DNA from: Trichomonas vaginalis G3
Lineage: Eukaryota > Parabasalia > Trichomonadida > Trichomonadidae
Reading direction: 5' to 3'
Assembly (NCBI RefSeq): GCF_026262505.1
Contig: NC_067208.1
Location: forward strand, 18,113,962 to 18,177,961
Length of the DNA stretch: 64,000 bases
Positions 56,311-64,000 of the stretch are shown here, piece after piece. The notes beneath the pieces are model-generated. The model was given only the letters and a program-made list of their open reading frames with translations, did not search any database and was not told the origin of the DNA. The position numbers and the translations under genes were made by a program. Each line of letters begins with the position of its first letter. Position 1 is the stretch's first letter.

Positions 56311-57808
56311 AAAGTGCTATTGGTTTTGTAAACTTCTTTGCTTTCAATTCATTTGGACCGTCTCTGTCACCAGTATATTGTATTTGAACTGTACCAACAG
56401 TTGAAATACCACCCATAAAGTCTTCTGAGTCAGCAAATGGAATGCCAAGCCAAAAGTTTGAACGGTCTCCATTTGTATATTGAGTGTTTTGAGCTCCTGT
56501 ATGAGTCCATACTTTCACATATGGCATAATAGAACTTTGCATTTCAGGGTTAATGGTTGTTGTGAAGTTGTTGTTAAAGTTCATAGCATCTAATGTCAAG
56601 TTGTATGACCTCATATCCTCAACTGTAGAATATTCTTCTCTTGGATAGTATTTGCCATCTATGTTTATATGATATTTAATACCAGGGTTGTAGAAACAAG
56701 AATAGTCATTTATAGTTCGTCTGAACAGTACAAACATAGTATCTGCATGTTTCATTGCAGTTGTTAAGGCAATATCTGTTCTTGCACCTGGGTCAGCACT
56801 TTGGTTTCCAACTTCACCTGCAAAGTCTTTGACAGATATTTGGTGTATAGGGAACATAAGTGGAACTGCAATATATTTGGCAGCTAAAGCATTTGAAATA
56901 TCTGGGTCCAACATATAGACTGCAAGTCTGCTTTCTATTCTCTTGCATTCAAACTTTTCGCATGTGAACTTAACTGGGTCCCAAGCAGTTCCAGCAGCAT
57001 TGAAGTAGTAGTTTACTTCAGTGTTGAGGTTTGAGAAACCAAAGTCTAAGTCAACTTTGTCTTTGCAAAAGTCACAGAACTTGGCTCCACCAGTTCCAGC
57101 TACAGTAAGAGTGAATGGGTCTTGCGTTGGTGCAATGACTAAGTTATTTTTGCTTGGAGTAAGTTCGATAGAAATTTTTCCTGCCCAGTTTGGCAAGTAT
57201 CTTAAAAACCTGAAGATGAGGAAAGATGACAAAGGAACTCTAAGTTTCAGTTTTACTTTGGTTACTGCTGCTGCAGTTTGTCCAGAAAGGTCAACATAAA
57301 CTCCTGGAACGTTAGGGTCAAGTCTTCTTATTTTCTCAATAGTTGCATACTGGTCTGTTTGTTCTCTAGCTTGTGGTTGTACTGAGTTTCTCAAAGCGAA
57401 CCATTCATAGTTTGCCCATGTTACTGTTTGAACTAAGTCAGAGTTAGAATATATCTTATATCCCATGAAAACTTCTGGAGCATATTGGTATCCGACATAG
57501 AAAATTCCATTGCAACCTTTCTTGTCAGACAACTTGGCAGAAGGTTTTATTTCAATGTCTTGTTCCACGTATAAGAAAGAGTTGTCAATAGAAATAATAT
57601 GAAACCTGTCGCAAGCAATATCTACTGTTGTTGAAGAACCTTCTCCAAACTCACCTACGTTTCCATAAGAAACAGCAGTTGTATATTCGTAAGTTCCAGG
57701 AACTATTTCTGACCTTCTAATGGCATTGTCGCATTCGTTATACCATTCGGAAACATTTCCATTCATGGCATCCAAAACTGTTGGTGTTATATTCTGAGCG
57801 GCGTACAT
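56204..57808 (-). CDS. Major capsid protein (double jelly-roll type)
   Basis: 534-residue intact frame. Beta-rich throughout, with the helix-turn-strand block LSSFLIFRFLRYLPNWAGKI followed by ISIELTPSKNN near residues 185-215, the position where Polinton and adeno-like major capsid proteins have their conserved 'PLxxFF...LP' segment. Later blocks (KYHINIDGKYYPREEYSTVE, then SSIMPYVKVWTH) fit the second jelly roll. Length is in the usual 500-650 range. It would form trimeric hexons of an icosahedral shell. Start supported by ATTTTTACCCATATGAA upstream. Confidence 0.75.
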   Translation of the reverse strand: MYAAQNITPTVLDAMNGNVSEWYNECDNAIRRSEIVPGTYEYTTAVSYGNVGEFGEGSSTTVDIACDRFHIISIDNSFLYVEQDIEIKPSAKLSDKKGCNGIFYVGYQYAPEVFMGYKIYSNSDLVQTVTWANYEWFALRNSVQPQAREQTDQYATIEKIRRLDPNVPGVYVDLSGQTAAAVTKVKLKLRVPLSSFLIFRFLRYLPNWAGKISIELTPSKNNLVIAPTQDPFTLTVAGTGGAKFCDFCKDKVDLDFGFSNLNTEVNYYFNAAGTAWDPVKFTCEKFECKRIESRLAVYMLDPDISNALAAKYIAVPLMFPIHQISVKDFAGEVGNQSADPGARTDIALTTAMKHADTMFVLFRRTINDYSCFYNPGIKYHINIDGKYYPREEYSTVEDMRSYNLTLDAMNFNNNFTTTINPEMQSSIMPYVKVWTHTGAQNTQYTNGDRSNFWLGIPFADSEDFMGGISTVGTVQIQYTGDRDGPNELKAKKFTKPIALFTEDALLKIRSMKPAGAPQIGITTASIEQILAAGQ

Positions 57809-57840
57809 TTCATATGGGTAAAAATATAGAATAGTTGGAT

Positions 57841-59517
57841 TTATATATCATAATAGAACCCACGTGGACCAAGCTTTACTTTCTTCCTGGCTGAGTTTTT
57901 AACTCTTCTTTTTCCTTCATTGCCACTACTTTCACTAGATGAAGTTACTTCTTCACTACTTTCACTTTGTTCTACTCTTCTCTTCTTCTTTGGTGTCGCT
58001 TTTGGTAACTTGCCCTCTGCTTCAAGTTGTTGCATCTTTGCCTCATGTTCACCTAGTATGTTGTAAATTTCCCATGTCCTTTTTGCCTTTGGGCTCTGGT
58101 CGCCCATCTCAGGTAACCTATATCCTAGAAAGAGTTTGTCATAGTTTGTATTTGAGTCGTCGCTTATTGTTTGCATGACTCTTTCCTGAGTTTCCGGTTC
58201 AAGCTCTTCAAACAGTGCCTGTCCATATGGAATAAGCTCGTTTCCAAATATATGTTTTTGTAGCCATTCTGGTTTTCTTTCCATGTTACCAACTATATCT
58301 TTTGTGAATGGGAAAGCTTTTACCCAATCTTTCAGTCTTGCGTCGTTTATTTCTGTAGTTGGTTTTATTTTGTCAAGGAACATGTTTTTCAATACTAACA
58401 TTTCATTTGGTACTGTCCATTTGAGTTTTCTTAAATATTCATCCCTTCTCAGTTCATTGTCTGCAAAGTAAGTTTTTATGACATTTTGTAAACTTTCGTT
58501 TGCAAGGTCATGTACAATAGGTTCTCTTCCTTCTCCCTCCCTAACTTTCTTTCTAAACTCTTCACCAAATATACCATCTCTATGGTTCTGTGTAGTTCTT
58601 TGAGATAAATGTTCTAGAACGTCAGGTGTTATATTTCCATCAGCCATGTTCATTTCATACTGGTCCAAAATATCTGCATGTTTCATATCTTTCAATGGCA
58701 TTAAAGCCGCGCTGAAAATACCAGCTATATCTGGTTCACCATTGACTTCCATTGCGTCTACAACTTCTTGGAATTGTGGTTGTAAGTTTATGAACCACCT
58801 ATCCGGGTTAGCTTTATGACCCCATCTCATTGTAGTTCCATCGTCTGCAGAAACAAAAGTAGGTTTGTTTCCATCTTGGTTAGGTTCTGAATGAACTTTA
58901 AACAATGTTTCATTTCTATATGTTTTCTTGAAATTTAACCTTTTATTTTCACCGAGTTCATCCGAAGATTGAACGTTAAATGCTCGTAAGTAAAAAGGGT
59001 TGTTGTATTTGTGTACATTTTCTTTCAGTACTTCCATTCTATGCTGAATATTTTCATCTGGTGTTGGAGTCTTTTGTATGTCGGCGAACATTTTTCGATA
59101 TTCTTCTACTATGTCAGCCGAATTTTTTTTAGACTCTTGGAAATATTCCATATTCTCCGCATACACTTGTTGAGGGTCAAGATTTTTCGGCTGTTCCAAA
59201 TCTTCATCTAGTTCTGTGAAGTTAGTTTCCAAAGGAGGGACTTGTTCGTTTCCTTCAGGCTCTTCTAGCTGTTGTTGCTGAACTATTTCTTCCATGTCTG
59301 GTTGTATCTGAACTAGTTCTTCCTGTGGAGTTTCTTGTACCTCATCTGCTGGCATTTCATATATTCCGAGACCGTTTTTAACAACTTCCCTTTCTAAGTC
59401 ATCCGGACTCATAAACCTTTCTTCTTTCGTTCCGTCTCTATTTTTTACGCGTTTCATGACGGGAGTTGAATTGTCATTTAGCTCTGACATCAAATATCTC
59501 GGAGTAAATTCATCCAT
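57841..59517 (-). CDS. Large acidic/basic-tailed virion-like protein
   Basis: 558 residues. Acidic Gln/Glu/Pro-rich N-terminus (about 60-130), helical middle, and a Ser-rich and Lys/Arg-rich C-terminus (KKKRRVEQSESSEEVTSSSE, then RRVKNSARKKVKLGPRGFYY). Such a tail suggests DNA contact inside a particle or a nuclear targeting signal. No family recognised. Lies directly upstream of the major capsid gene on the same strand with a 32-bp spacer. Confidence 0.65.
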   Translation of the reverse strand: MDEFTPRYLMSELNDNSTPVMKRVKNRDGTKEERFMSPDDLEREVVKNGLGIYEMPADEVQETPQEELVQIQPDMEEIVQQQQLEEPEGNEQVPPLETNFTELDEDLEQPKNLDPQQVYAENMEYFQESKKNSADIVEEYRKMFADIQKTPTPDENIQHRMEVLKENVHKYNNPFYLRAFNVQSSDELGENKRLNFKKTYRNETLFKVHSEPNQDGNKPTFVSADDGTTMRWGHKANPDRWFINLQPQFQEVVDAMEVNGEPDIAGIFSAALMPLKDMKHADILDQYEMNMADGNITPDVLEHLSQRTTQNHRDGIFGEEFRKKVREGEGREPIVHDLANESLQNVIKTYFADNELRRDEYLRKLKWTVPNEMLVLKNMFLDKIKPTTEINDARLKDWVKAFPFTKDIVGNMERKPEWLQKHIFGNELIPYGQALFEELEPETQERVMQTISDDSNTNYDKLFLGYRLPEMGDQSPKAKRTWEIYNILGEHEAKMQQLEAEGKLPKATPKKKRRVEQSESSEEVTSSSESSGNEGKRRVKNSARKKVKLGPRGFYYDI

Positions 59518-59537
59518 GTCATTTGGATGATATGCTA

Positions 59538-60305
59538 TTAAATCATATCCTTAGCGAGCTTGTATTTTCCAGGTTTGAAATTATATCCGATTTTATGCTG
59601 AACCATAAAGCTAAATAGGTTCGGGTCAGTATTTCCATCCTTGAACTTTCTAATAGCTTCTTTATATCTGTCACTAAAGTCAATACTATCTGGGTAACCA
59701 TAGTCTTCCTTAAGCCTTTTTAAGAATTCTTGGTTTCCTTGTTCTCTACTTCTTTTATGTCCTTGCTCTGTTTGTGGTTGTTGTTGTTGTGCAGGGTTTT
59801 GAACTGTTGGTTGTGGTGCTGGTTGTGGAGGTGGTTGTTGTGCAGGGTTTTGAACTGTTGGTTGCTGTGCTGGTTGTGGAGGTGGTTGTTGTGCTGGTTG
59901 TTGTGTTGGTTTTGGTGCATGCCTGTGTCTGTGTCCATGTGACGATGTAAATGTTTTAGGTAGTCCTGGTGCAGGTGCTTCTCTTGGAGGGTTTGGTGGT
60001 ATATAAGTTCCACTAGCTAGTATATAAGTTCCACCAGCTGGCACATATGTTCCATCTGCAGCGTAATGTCCTACCTGACTTTTCGTTCTTAAGAAAGCAT
60101 TTACTAGGTCTGTTTTGGTCTGTTGTAACTCTTTTTCTTGACTTTTCACAACAGTTGCTCTAACGGCGTCATAGGCACTTTGAACTGCCTGTCTCGTTGC
60201 TGCATCTGTTATTTTCGTCATATTTTGTGCTACTTCTTTTAACTCTTTGTCGAAACCTTCAGACTTCAGTTTCTTTCCAGATGAGAAGTCGTTCACTTGT
60301 TTCAC
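59538..60305 (-). CDS. Pro/Gln-repeat Polinton protein
   Basis: 255-codon frame with helical first 75 residues, a disordered centre with repeats of QQPPPQPAQQPTVQNPA type, and a C-terminal folded-looking segment (YGYPDSIDFSDRYKEAIRKF). Low-complexity GTTGTTGT repeats at 59,770-59,910 encode the repeat. No family recognised. Its true N-terminus is uncertain. Confidence 0.5.
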   Translation of the reverse strand: MKQVNDFSSGKKLKSEGFDKELKEVAQNMTKITDAATRQAVQSAYDAVRATVVKSQEKELQQTKTDLVNAFLRTKSQVGHYAADGTYVPAGGTYILASGTYIPPNPPREAPAPGLPKTFTSSHGHRHRHAPKPTQQPAQQPPPQPAQQPTVQNPAQQPPPQPAPQPTVQNPAQQQQPQTEQGHKRSREQGNQEFLKRLKEDYGYPDSIDFSDRYKEAIRKFKDGNTDPNLFSFMVQHKIGYNFKPGKYKLAKDMI

Positions 60306-60439
60306 CTTACTATGAAGAGCTTCGAAGGCGTTCTTAAAGTCAGCATTTGTTAAAGCTTCATTTGAACTGTCTTCATCCGCTTGTATTTTTGTCCTTATTG
60401 ACCCTATAAGCTGGGCTGCTTTAGCGTTGGCTTGGGCAT

Positions 60440-61195
60440 CTAACCAGTCATTGTTAGCTTTATATATTCTGCGCTTTTCATTGCCTTTTGCATAGCCGCG
60501 TCGTTATTTTTACTTTCTTGTGCTAAGTTTTCATACTGTACGGTTTGGTTTTGCAACTGTAAAAGTTTTTCTGCCTTTACATTTGCTTCAACTTCTTTTT
60601 TATACTCATCGCTATCCATATATGTCTTCAGGGCTTTTTGTTTTATCTCTTCATCTTTCAGTACTTTATATCGAGTAGTATGGTTTTTCAAATTTATGAC
60701 ATCTTGTTCCATTCTTGCTACTTCTGCTGCTTTTTCTGACACTTTTTTCGCATATTGCTCTGTACTTAGTTCTTTCAGTTGTTCTTCTTTCTTCTTTTTC
60801 TCTACGTTTAACTCATTGAGTTTCTTTGTGTGTCTGTCATATTCTAGTTTCTTTTCGTTTTCACCTATTTGCTTCTGTATGTCTATGTTTGACTTTTTGA
60901 CATCTGCTATTTGATTTTTGAGTGAACTCAAATTCATTTGACTTTGAGGGTTATAGGCTGTTCCGTCTGCAGCTCCACCATAGCCTGCCATTTTCGCTAA
61001 AAGTGCCGCTCTTAAACCTCCACTCTGTGCACCAAGAACTCGGTTTAAAAGCATAGGATTGCTTGACATTTGTTGCAACATAGTGGGGTCATTCAGCATT
61101 TGTTGTTGCAACTGTTGTTGTGGTGTCAGTCTTACTATTGGATGTTTCAATGCTCTCTTCCTCTTACGTATATTCTTACGTAGCTTACGTGGCAT
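60440..61195 (-). CDS. Basic-start coiled-coil Polinton protein
   Basis: 251-codon frame beginning MPRKLRKNIRKRKRALKHP, a strongly basic start like a nuclear localisation or DNA-binding signal. A Gln/Met-rich segment follows, then a long coiled coil (about residues 90-240). Last gene before the right terminal repeat. Its true C-terminus is uncertain. Confidence 0.55.
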   Translation of the reverse strand: MPRKLRKNIRKRKRALKHPIVRLTPQQQLQQQMLNDPTMLQQMSSNPMLLNRVLGAQSGGLRAALLAKMAGYGGAADGTAYNPQSQMNLSSLKNQIADVKKSNIDIQKQIGENEKKLEYDRHTKKLNELNVEKKKKEEQLKELSTEQYAKKVSEKAAEVARMEQDVINLKNHTTRYKVLKDEEIKQKALKTYMDSDEYKKEVEANVKAEKLLQLQNQTVQYENLAQESKNNDAAMQKAMKSAEYIKLTMTG

Positions 61196-61223
61196 TTTAA
61201 GTGAAGTTAAAAAGCGGCTTTAT

Positions 61224-61291
61224 ACTAAACATCTTCGGGGCTAGAGGGCACGAAGTGCCTGGAAGCCCCAATACCTTTTTTTTTTTTTTTT
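61224..61291 (-). repeat. Right terminal repeat of Polinton copy 3
   Basis: TTATACTAAACATCTTCGGG, hairpin GGCACGAAGTGCC, CCCCAATACC and a T run, followed by the target duplication TCATG at 61,292-61,296. Confidence 0.8.
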
Positions 61292-61296
61292 TCATG

Positions 61297-61587
61297 GATA
61301 ATATTTTCTAAATTGTTAATTAATTCGAAAAGATTGAATTGATCGGAACAATTGGTGGAAATCCTTACGTTGATGATCTTTCAGATCAATTTGGAGCTGA
61401 TAAAGATGAGTTAGGATCATTGCCTGTGCTTATTGTGGAAAAACTTCGTTCATATAATAACGATAGGAATTATTTGGTCGACAAATATATTCTTAAGATT
61501 TATAAAATGGTTGAGTTTTGTATTCTATTTGCATTAAAATTCAATTCACTCTCAAAAAAGTATTCAAAACTAAAAAAAGTTTTCTAA
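61297..61587 (+). pseudogene. Host gene fragment beside the insertion site
   Basis: From about 61,327 the frame encodes an ordinary-looking stretch with IGTIGGNPYVDDLSDQFGAD and VEKLRSYNNDRNYLVDKYIL, but there is no ATG in front of it. It reads through an ATG at 61,507 and stops at 61,587. Not recognised. It may be an old gene end, or, from 61,507 on, the original start of the BspA-like sequence that follows in another frame. Confidence 0.35.
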
Positions 61588-62288
61588 TAGAGGCATATGT
61601 CCATTGTCCAAGCGGCTCACTTTCCTACAACAATAGTATTGATGCTAAATACTCGTCTCTCATCATTGATTCCTCATGTGAGCGTTTACTTTTATATTCT
61701 TTATCATATTCAAGTATTACACAAATAAAATTACCAGACACACTTATACAAATCGATGATGACGCTTTTTATAATATTCCTGTTCGTGAAATTGATATTC
61801 CTGCCTCAACAATTCAAATATCAACAGGGAATCCTTTCAATTATGCACACAAATTAGAGAAAATTGTAGTAAATCCTTTAAATCCTAGTTATGCATCAGT
61901 TGATTATATCCTTTACAATAAAAATATTGATACTCTTATTCATGTACCGCGGAAAAATGGTTTGAAGGTTTATGTAGCCCCTAGATCTCTCAAAAAAGTC
62001 CAGTTTCATGCATTTTTTTATCATGAAACAATTGAATCTATTGTTTTCCAAAGCACTATTAATATAATTGAGGAAAGGTCTTTTCAAAATGCTACAACAC
62101 TTGAATCAATATTAATTCCTAATGGACACTCAATCAAACGCTTTGGTAAAACAGTATTTCTTAACACTAATTTCAACATTGATAATATTACAGCATATAC
62201 TGATTTATACAAATCATGTAGAGTTATTTCATATTCTTCTTTTAGTATAACGCGTCTTCTTTTTTGTTCGGTTTTCATATCCATGTAA
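61530..62288 (+). pseudogene. BspA-like LRR gene remnant
   Basis: About 250 codons of BspA-type leucine-rich repeats (IKLPDTLIQIDDDAFYNIPV, IEERSFQNATTLESILIPNG) with no ATG near the start of the frame; the preceding ATG at 61,507 is in another frame. Compared with the usual several hundred residues it is short, so it is probably a 5'-damaged host gene. The C-terminus (ITRLLFCSVFISM) is weakly hydrophobic. Confidence 0.6.
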
Positions 62289-62696
62289 AAACTTTATTTT
62301 TAAATGATATTATTCTTTTTTGCTGATATTGATTTGATTGGAATCTTCTGCAATGTTTTTGGGAAAAAATGTAATATAATTTCGGTAAAAATGTACATGA
62401 TGTAGTAAAATAGAGAACAGAAAAGCTTTATAAGTTTATAAAATGCTGTGAATAGCCTTACATTCGCATTTATAATAGATATGCAAAGTTTTGTCTTTCA
62501 AAAAAACAATTTTTTCAGCAATTTCACAAATATCAGTTTCGTTGCATGAGAAAAGCATGAATTCATTTAAGAATATGAAAATCTAGCGAGATGCTTTTGT
62601 TACACTACATTTATATTTTCCACCAAATCATTAAAAACTTTGCTATTTAATAATTTAGGTAAAAAAGTAGTCAGTATAGATTTGATTAGATACATT
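62289..62696. other. Intergenic spacer
   Basis: 408 bp of AT-rich sequence between the convergent BspA-like remnant and the seven-transmembrane gene. No gene, RNA or repeat recognised. Confidence 0.5.
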
Positions 62697-63605
62697 CTAT
62701 TGTTCTGTTAAGATACTATATGTAAATATTGAAGACTGTGCTTCATCTTCTTCAAATTGATTTGATGATAAAATCCAAATAATAATCAATGTTGGGATAT
62801 CACATGAATAGTTAACTATAAGCTGTATTATCAATTTGATATAATTTAATTTGCTCATACTCTTAAATTGAATCCTGAATACAATTTTGCTGTCGTATTT
62901 AGCATTTAATTCCGAGAGTACAAATATTCCACTAATAAAAGCAAAAATTGAAACGTATATCGGTGTATGGGATTTCTTTGGAAGGTAATCTTTGACATTT
63001 GATAATACAAAGCATATATTGAGTAGAATTGATGCATAAGTGAATAAAAATCCGTATTGTAGTTCATAAATAAGACCATGGTCCTTAAAGAAAGGACTAT
63101 TTCGCCATTTTTTATTTGTTTTTTCATTGATTGCAAAGAAAAATTCACCAAATAAACGCGCTAGATATATCAAAAAGAATATCAAATTGAAGTACTTCAA
63201 GAATTTTGCAAATTTAATATCAAATGCAAGTAAAACCGAAGCAATTTGATTACAGAACATTATAAACGCAAGTCTTGATAAATCTTCCCAAATACCCCGC
63301 AAATAATAAAAATAATCATGAACTTCATGATGAATATAGTAATAAAAAACGTATTGATCAAACCAATACCATACGAGGTAAATTCCAATCGCAAATGAAT
63401 AAAACAACCCTGGCATGAAGTGATTACGTAATTGGAATCTTAATCTTCTAATCATTATTGCTGAATAAAAATAAAACGGTAAAGTTAGAGCTATCATTAC
63501 ACAGAAATATATTAATGTACTAGGATGTTTACAGTAGCCATATGTCTGAAATTGGCAAACCGAGCTAGATGCTGTGATATTTGTCAGGAGAGTGAGATTT
63601 AACAT
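62697..63605 (-). CDS. Seven-transmembrane protein of unknown family
   Basis: 302 residues. A short N-terminus with two N-glycosylation sequons (NLT, NIT) precedes seven hydrophobic segments at roughly residues 32-52, 64-92, 112-130, 136-160, 178-200, 215-236 and 255-285, and an acidic tail (NQFEEDEAQSS) follows. The topology resembles G-protein-coupled receptors or THH1/TOM1-like plant proteins, but I see no diagnostic motif. Part of a tandem family: a paralogous end lies just upstream at 63,913. Confidence 0.7.
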   Translation of the reverse strand: MLNLTLLTNITASSSVCQFQTYGYCKHPSTLIYFCVMIALTLPFYFYSAIMIRRLRFQLRNHFMPGLFYSFAIGIYLVWYWFDQYVFYYYIHHEVHDYFYYLRGIWEDLSRLAFIMFCNQIASVLLAFDIKFAKFLKYFNLIFFLIYLARLFGEFFFAINEKTNKKWRNSPFFKDHGLIYELQYGFLFTYASILLNICFVLSNVKDYLPKKSHTPIYVSIFAFISGIFVLSELNAKYDSKIVFRIQFKSMSKLNYIKLIIQLIVNYSCDIPTLIIIWILSSNQFEEDEAQSSIFTYSILTEQ

Positions 63606-63912
63606 AAAAAAATTTTACCAAATTGAAAGCTTTACAATAAGTCAATGAAAATTATAGATTTGTGCATTAGATTGAATGTTCAACAATATAAATTTTATTC
63701 ATTCAAAAAATTGTGGAAACCTTAAAATTATCGGATCTCTCAATCTTGACGGTCTCAAATGTTTTTAGCCATTCCTTCAAAATAGAATCAAAATTAGCTG
63801 TCTGGTAAAAAAAGCTACATCAGTATTCAATATGAACGAAACATATGTTTAAAAATTTGTAAGAAATGCATGTTTAATTTAAATTTACAACAATTATATA
63901 TAATTTATATGA
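63606..63912. other. Intergenic spacer
   Basis: 307 bp of AT-rich sequence between the 7TM gene and its neighbour's end. Nothing else recognised. Confidence 0.5.
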
Positions 63913-64000
63913 TCAATCTTCTAATAAGCTTGCATATGAAATCATGGATGATGCTGTGTCATCTTCTTCATCGAAATCATTTGAGGATAAAATTCATAAA
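63913..64000 (-). pseudogene. 3' end of a second 7TM gene (runs off the right edge)
   Basis: The minus strand reads ILSSNDFDEEDDTASSMISY and ends at a TGA at 63,913-63,915, parallel to ILSSNQFEEDEAQSSIFTYS at the end of the gene at 62697. The codon just before this block is TGA where the paralogue has TGG, so the copy is probably a pseudogene. Only 29 codons are in the window. Confidence 0.45.

Larger units (their letters stand above)
37907..61291 (+). mobile_element. Polinton copy 3, both ends present, recent, several genes broken
   Basis: 23.4-kb fossil with terminal repeats at both ends (A/T run, then GGTATTGGGG, a hairpin, and GAAGATGTTTAGTATAA), flanked by a 5-bp target duplication TCATG (37,902-37,906 and 61,292-61,296). 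Polintons typically make 5-6-bp duplications. It carries polymerase B, integrase, packaging ATPase, SF3 helicase, major capsid, minor-capsid candidate, fibre, methyltransferase and KilA-N genes; I did not recognise a cysteine protease. It looks whole in extent but has about six to eight breaks in its genes. Near-identity to copy 2 points to recent activity. Confidence 0.85.

Noticed and set aside
61339-61587. 82-codon frame starting at TTG as a complete gene
   Set aside because: Eukaryotic genes here use ATG and there is none in front; treated as a fragment.

Overview
The window looks like nuclear DNA of a trichomonad, most likely Trichomonas vaginalis. The reasons are its AT-rich intronless genes, BspA-like leucine-rich repeat genes, a DUF3447/ankyrin relic, TCA(C/T)(A/T) initiator motifs close to start codons, and several Polinton (Maverick) elements that take up about three quarters of the sequence. 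The species call is an inference from gene families, not from a database match.

Layout. Positions 1-9.16 kb are host DNA: the N-terminal part of a large HEAT-repeat protein (minus strand), a probable beta-propeller protein, a Rad6-like ubiquitin-conjugating enzyme, a decayed DUF3447/ankyrin gene, a BspA-like LRR gene with a damaged 5' end, and the first codons of a host gene cut off by a transposon. Positions 9.16-13.84 kb are a nest of short non-autonomous DNA transposons. The outer one has TTAA target duplications, GGGTGCACCC ends and long inverted repeats (Kolobok- or piggyBac-like). A separate 1.1-kb island here is full of hairpins, including three palindromes of exactly 68 bp.

From about 13.85 to 61.29 kb there are three Polinton copies, treated here as fossils. 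Copy 1 (about 13.85-26.2 kb) is a divergent lineage with a 25-N assembly gap. It carries an ATPase, minor-capsid-like genes and fibre genes, and its right part is heavily degraded or poorly sequenced. Copy 2 (about 26.26-37.90 kb, minus orientation) is partial. It has a Dam-like adenine methyltransferase, fibre, integrase, HNH endonuclease and KilA-N genes and ends in a terminal repeat. Copy 3 (37,907-61,291) has both terminal repeats and a TCATG target duplication. It carries methyltransferase, fibre, integrase, protein-primed-type DNA polymerase B, KilA-N and KilA-N/T5orf172 genes, packaging ATPase, SF3 helicase, a minor-capsid candidate, a double-jelly-roll-type major capsid protein and several virion-like proteins. 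Copies 2 and 3 are nearly identical where they overlap, lie head to head 9 bp apart, and must be young.

Positions 61.3-64 kb are host DNA again: gene fragments, a BspA-like remnant, a seven-transmembrane protein and the tail of its decayed neighbour.

The most unusual theme is short hairpins in the Polintons whose stems differ in sequence but keep pairing. They occur in a six-hairpin array, in a minisatellite whose unit also lies in frame inside the KilA-N gene, and in the terminal repeats. There is also a nine-fold palindrome, GGTGAGATCTCACC, centred on GATC, the usual target of Dam-type enzymes, in elements that encode a Dam-like methyltransferase and KilA-N DNA-binding proteins. The fibre genes end in a tip domain that looks like phage tail fibres and contain tandem repeats whose number differs between copies.
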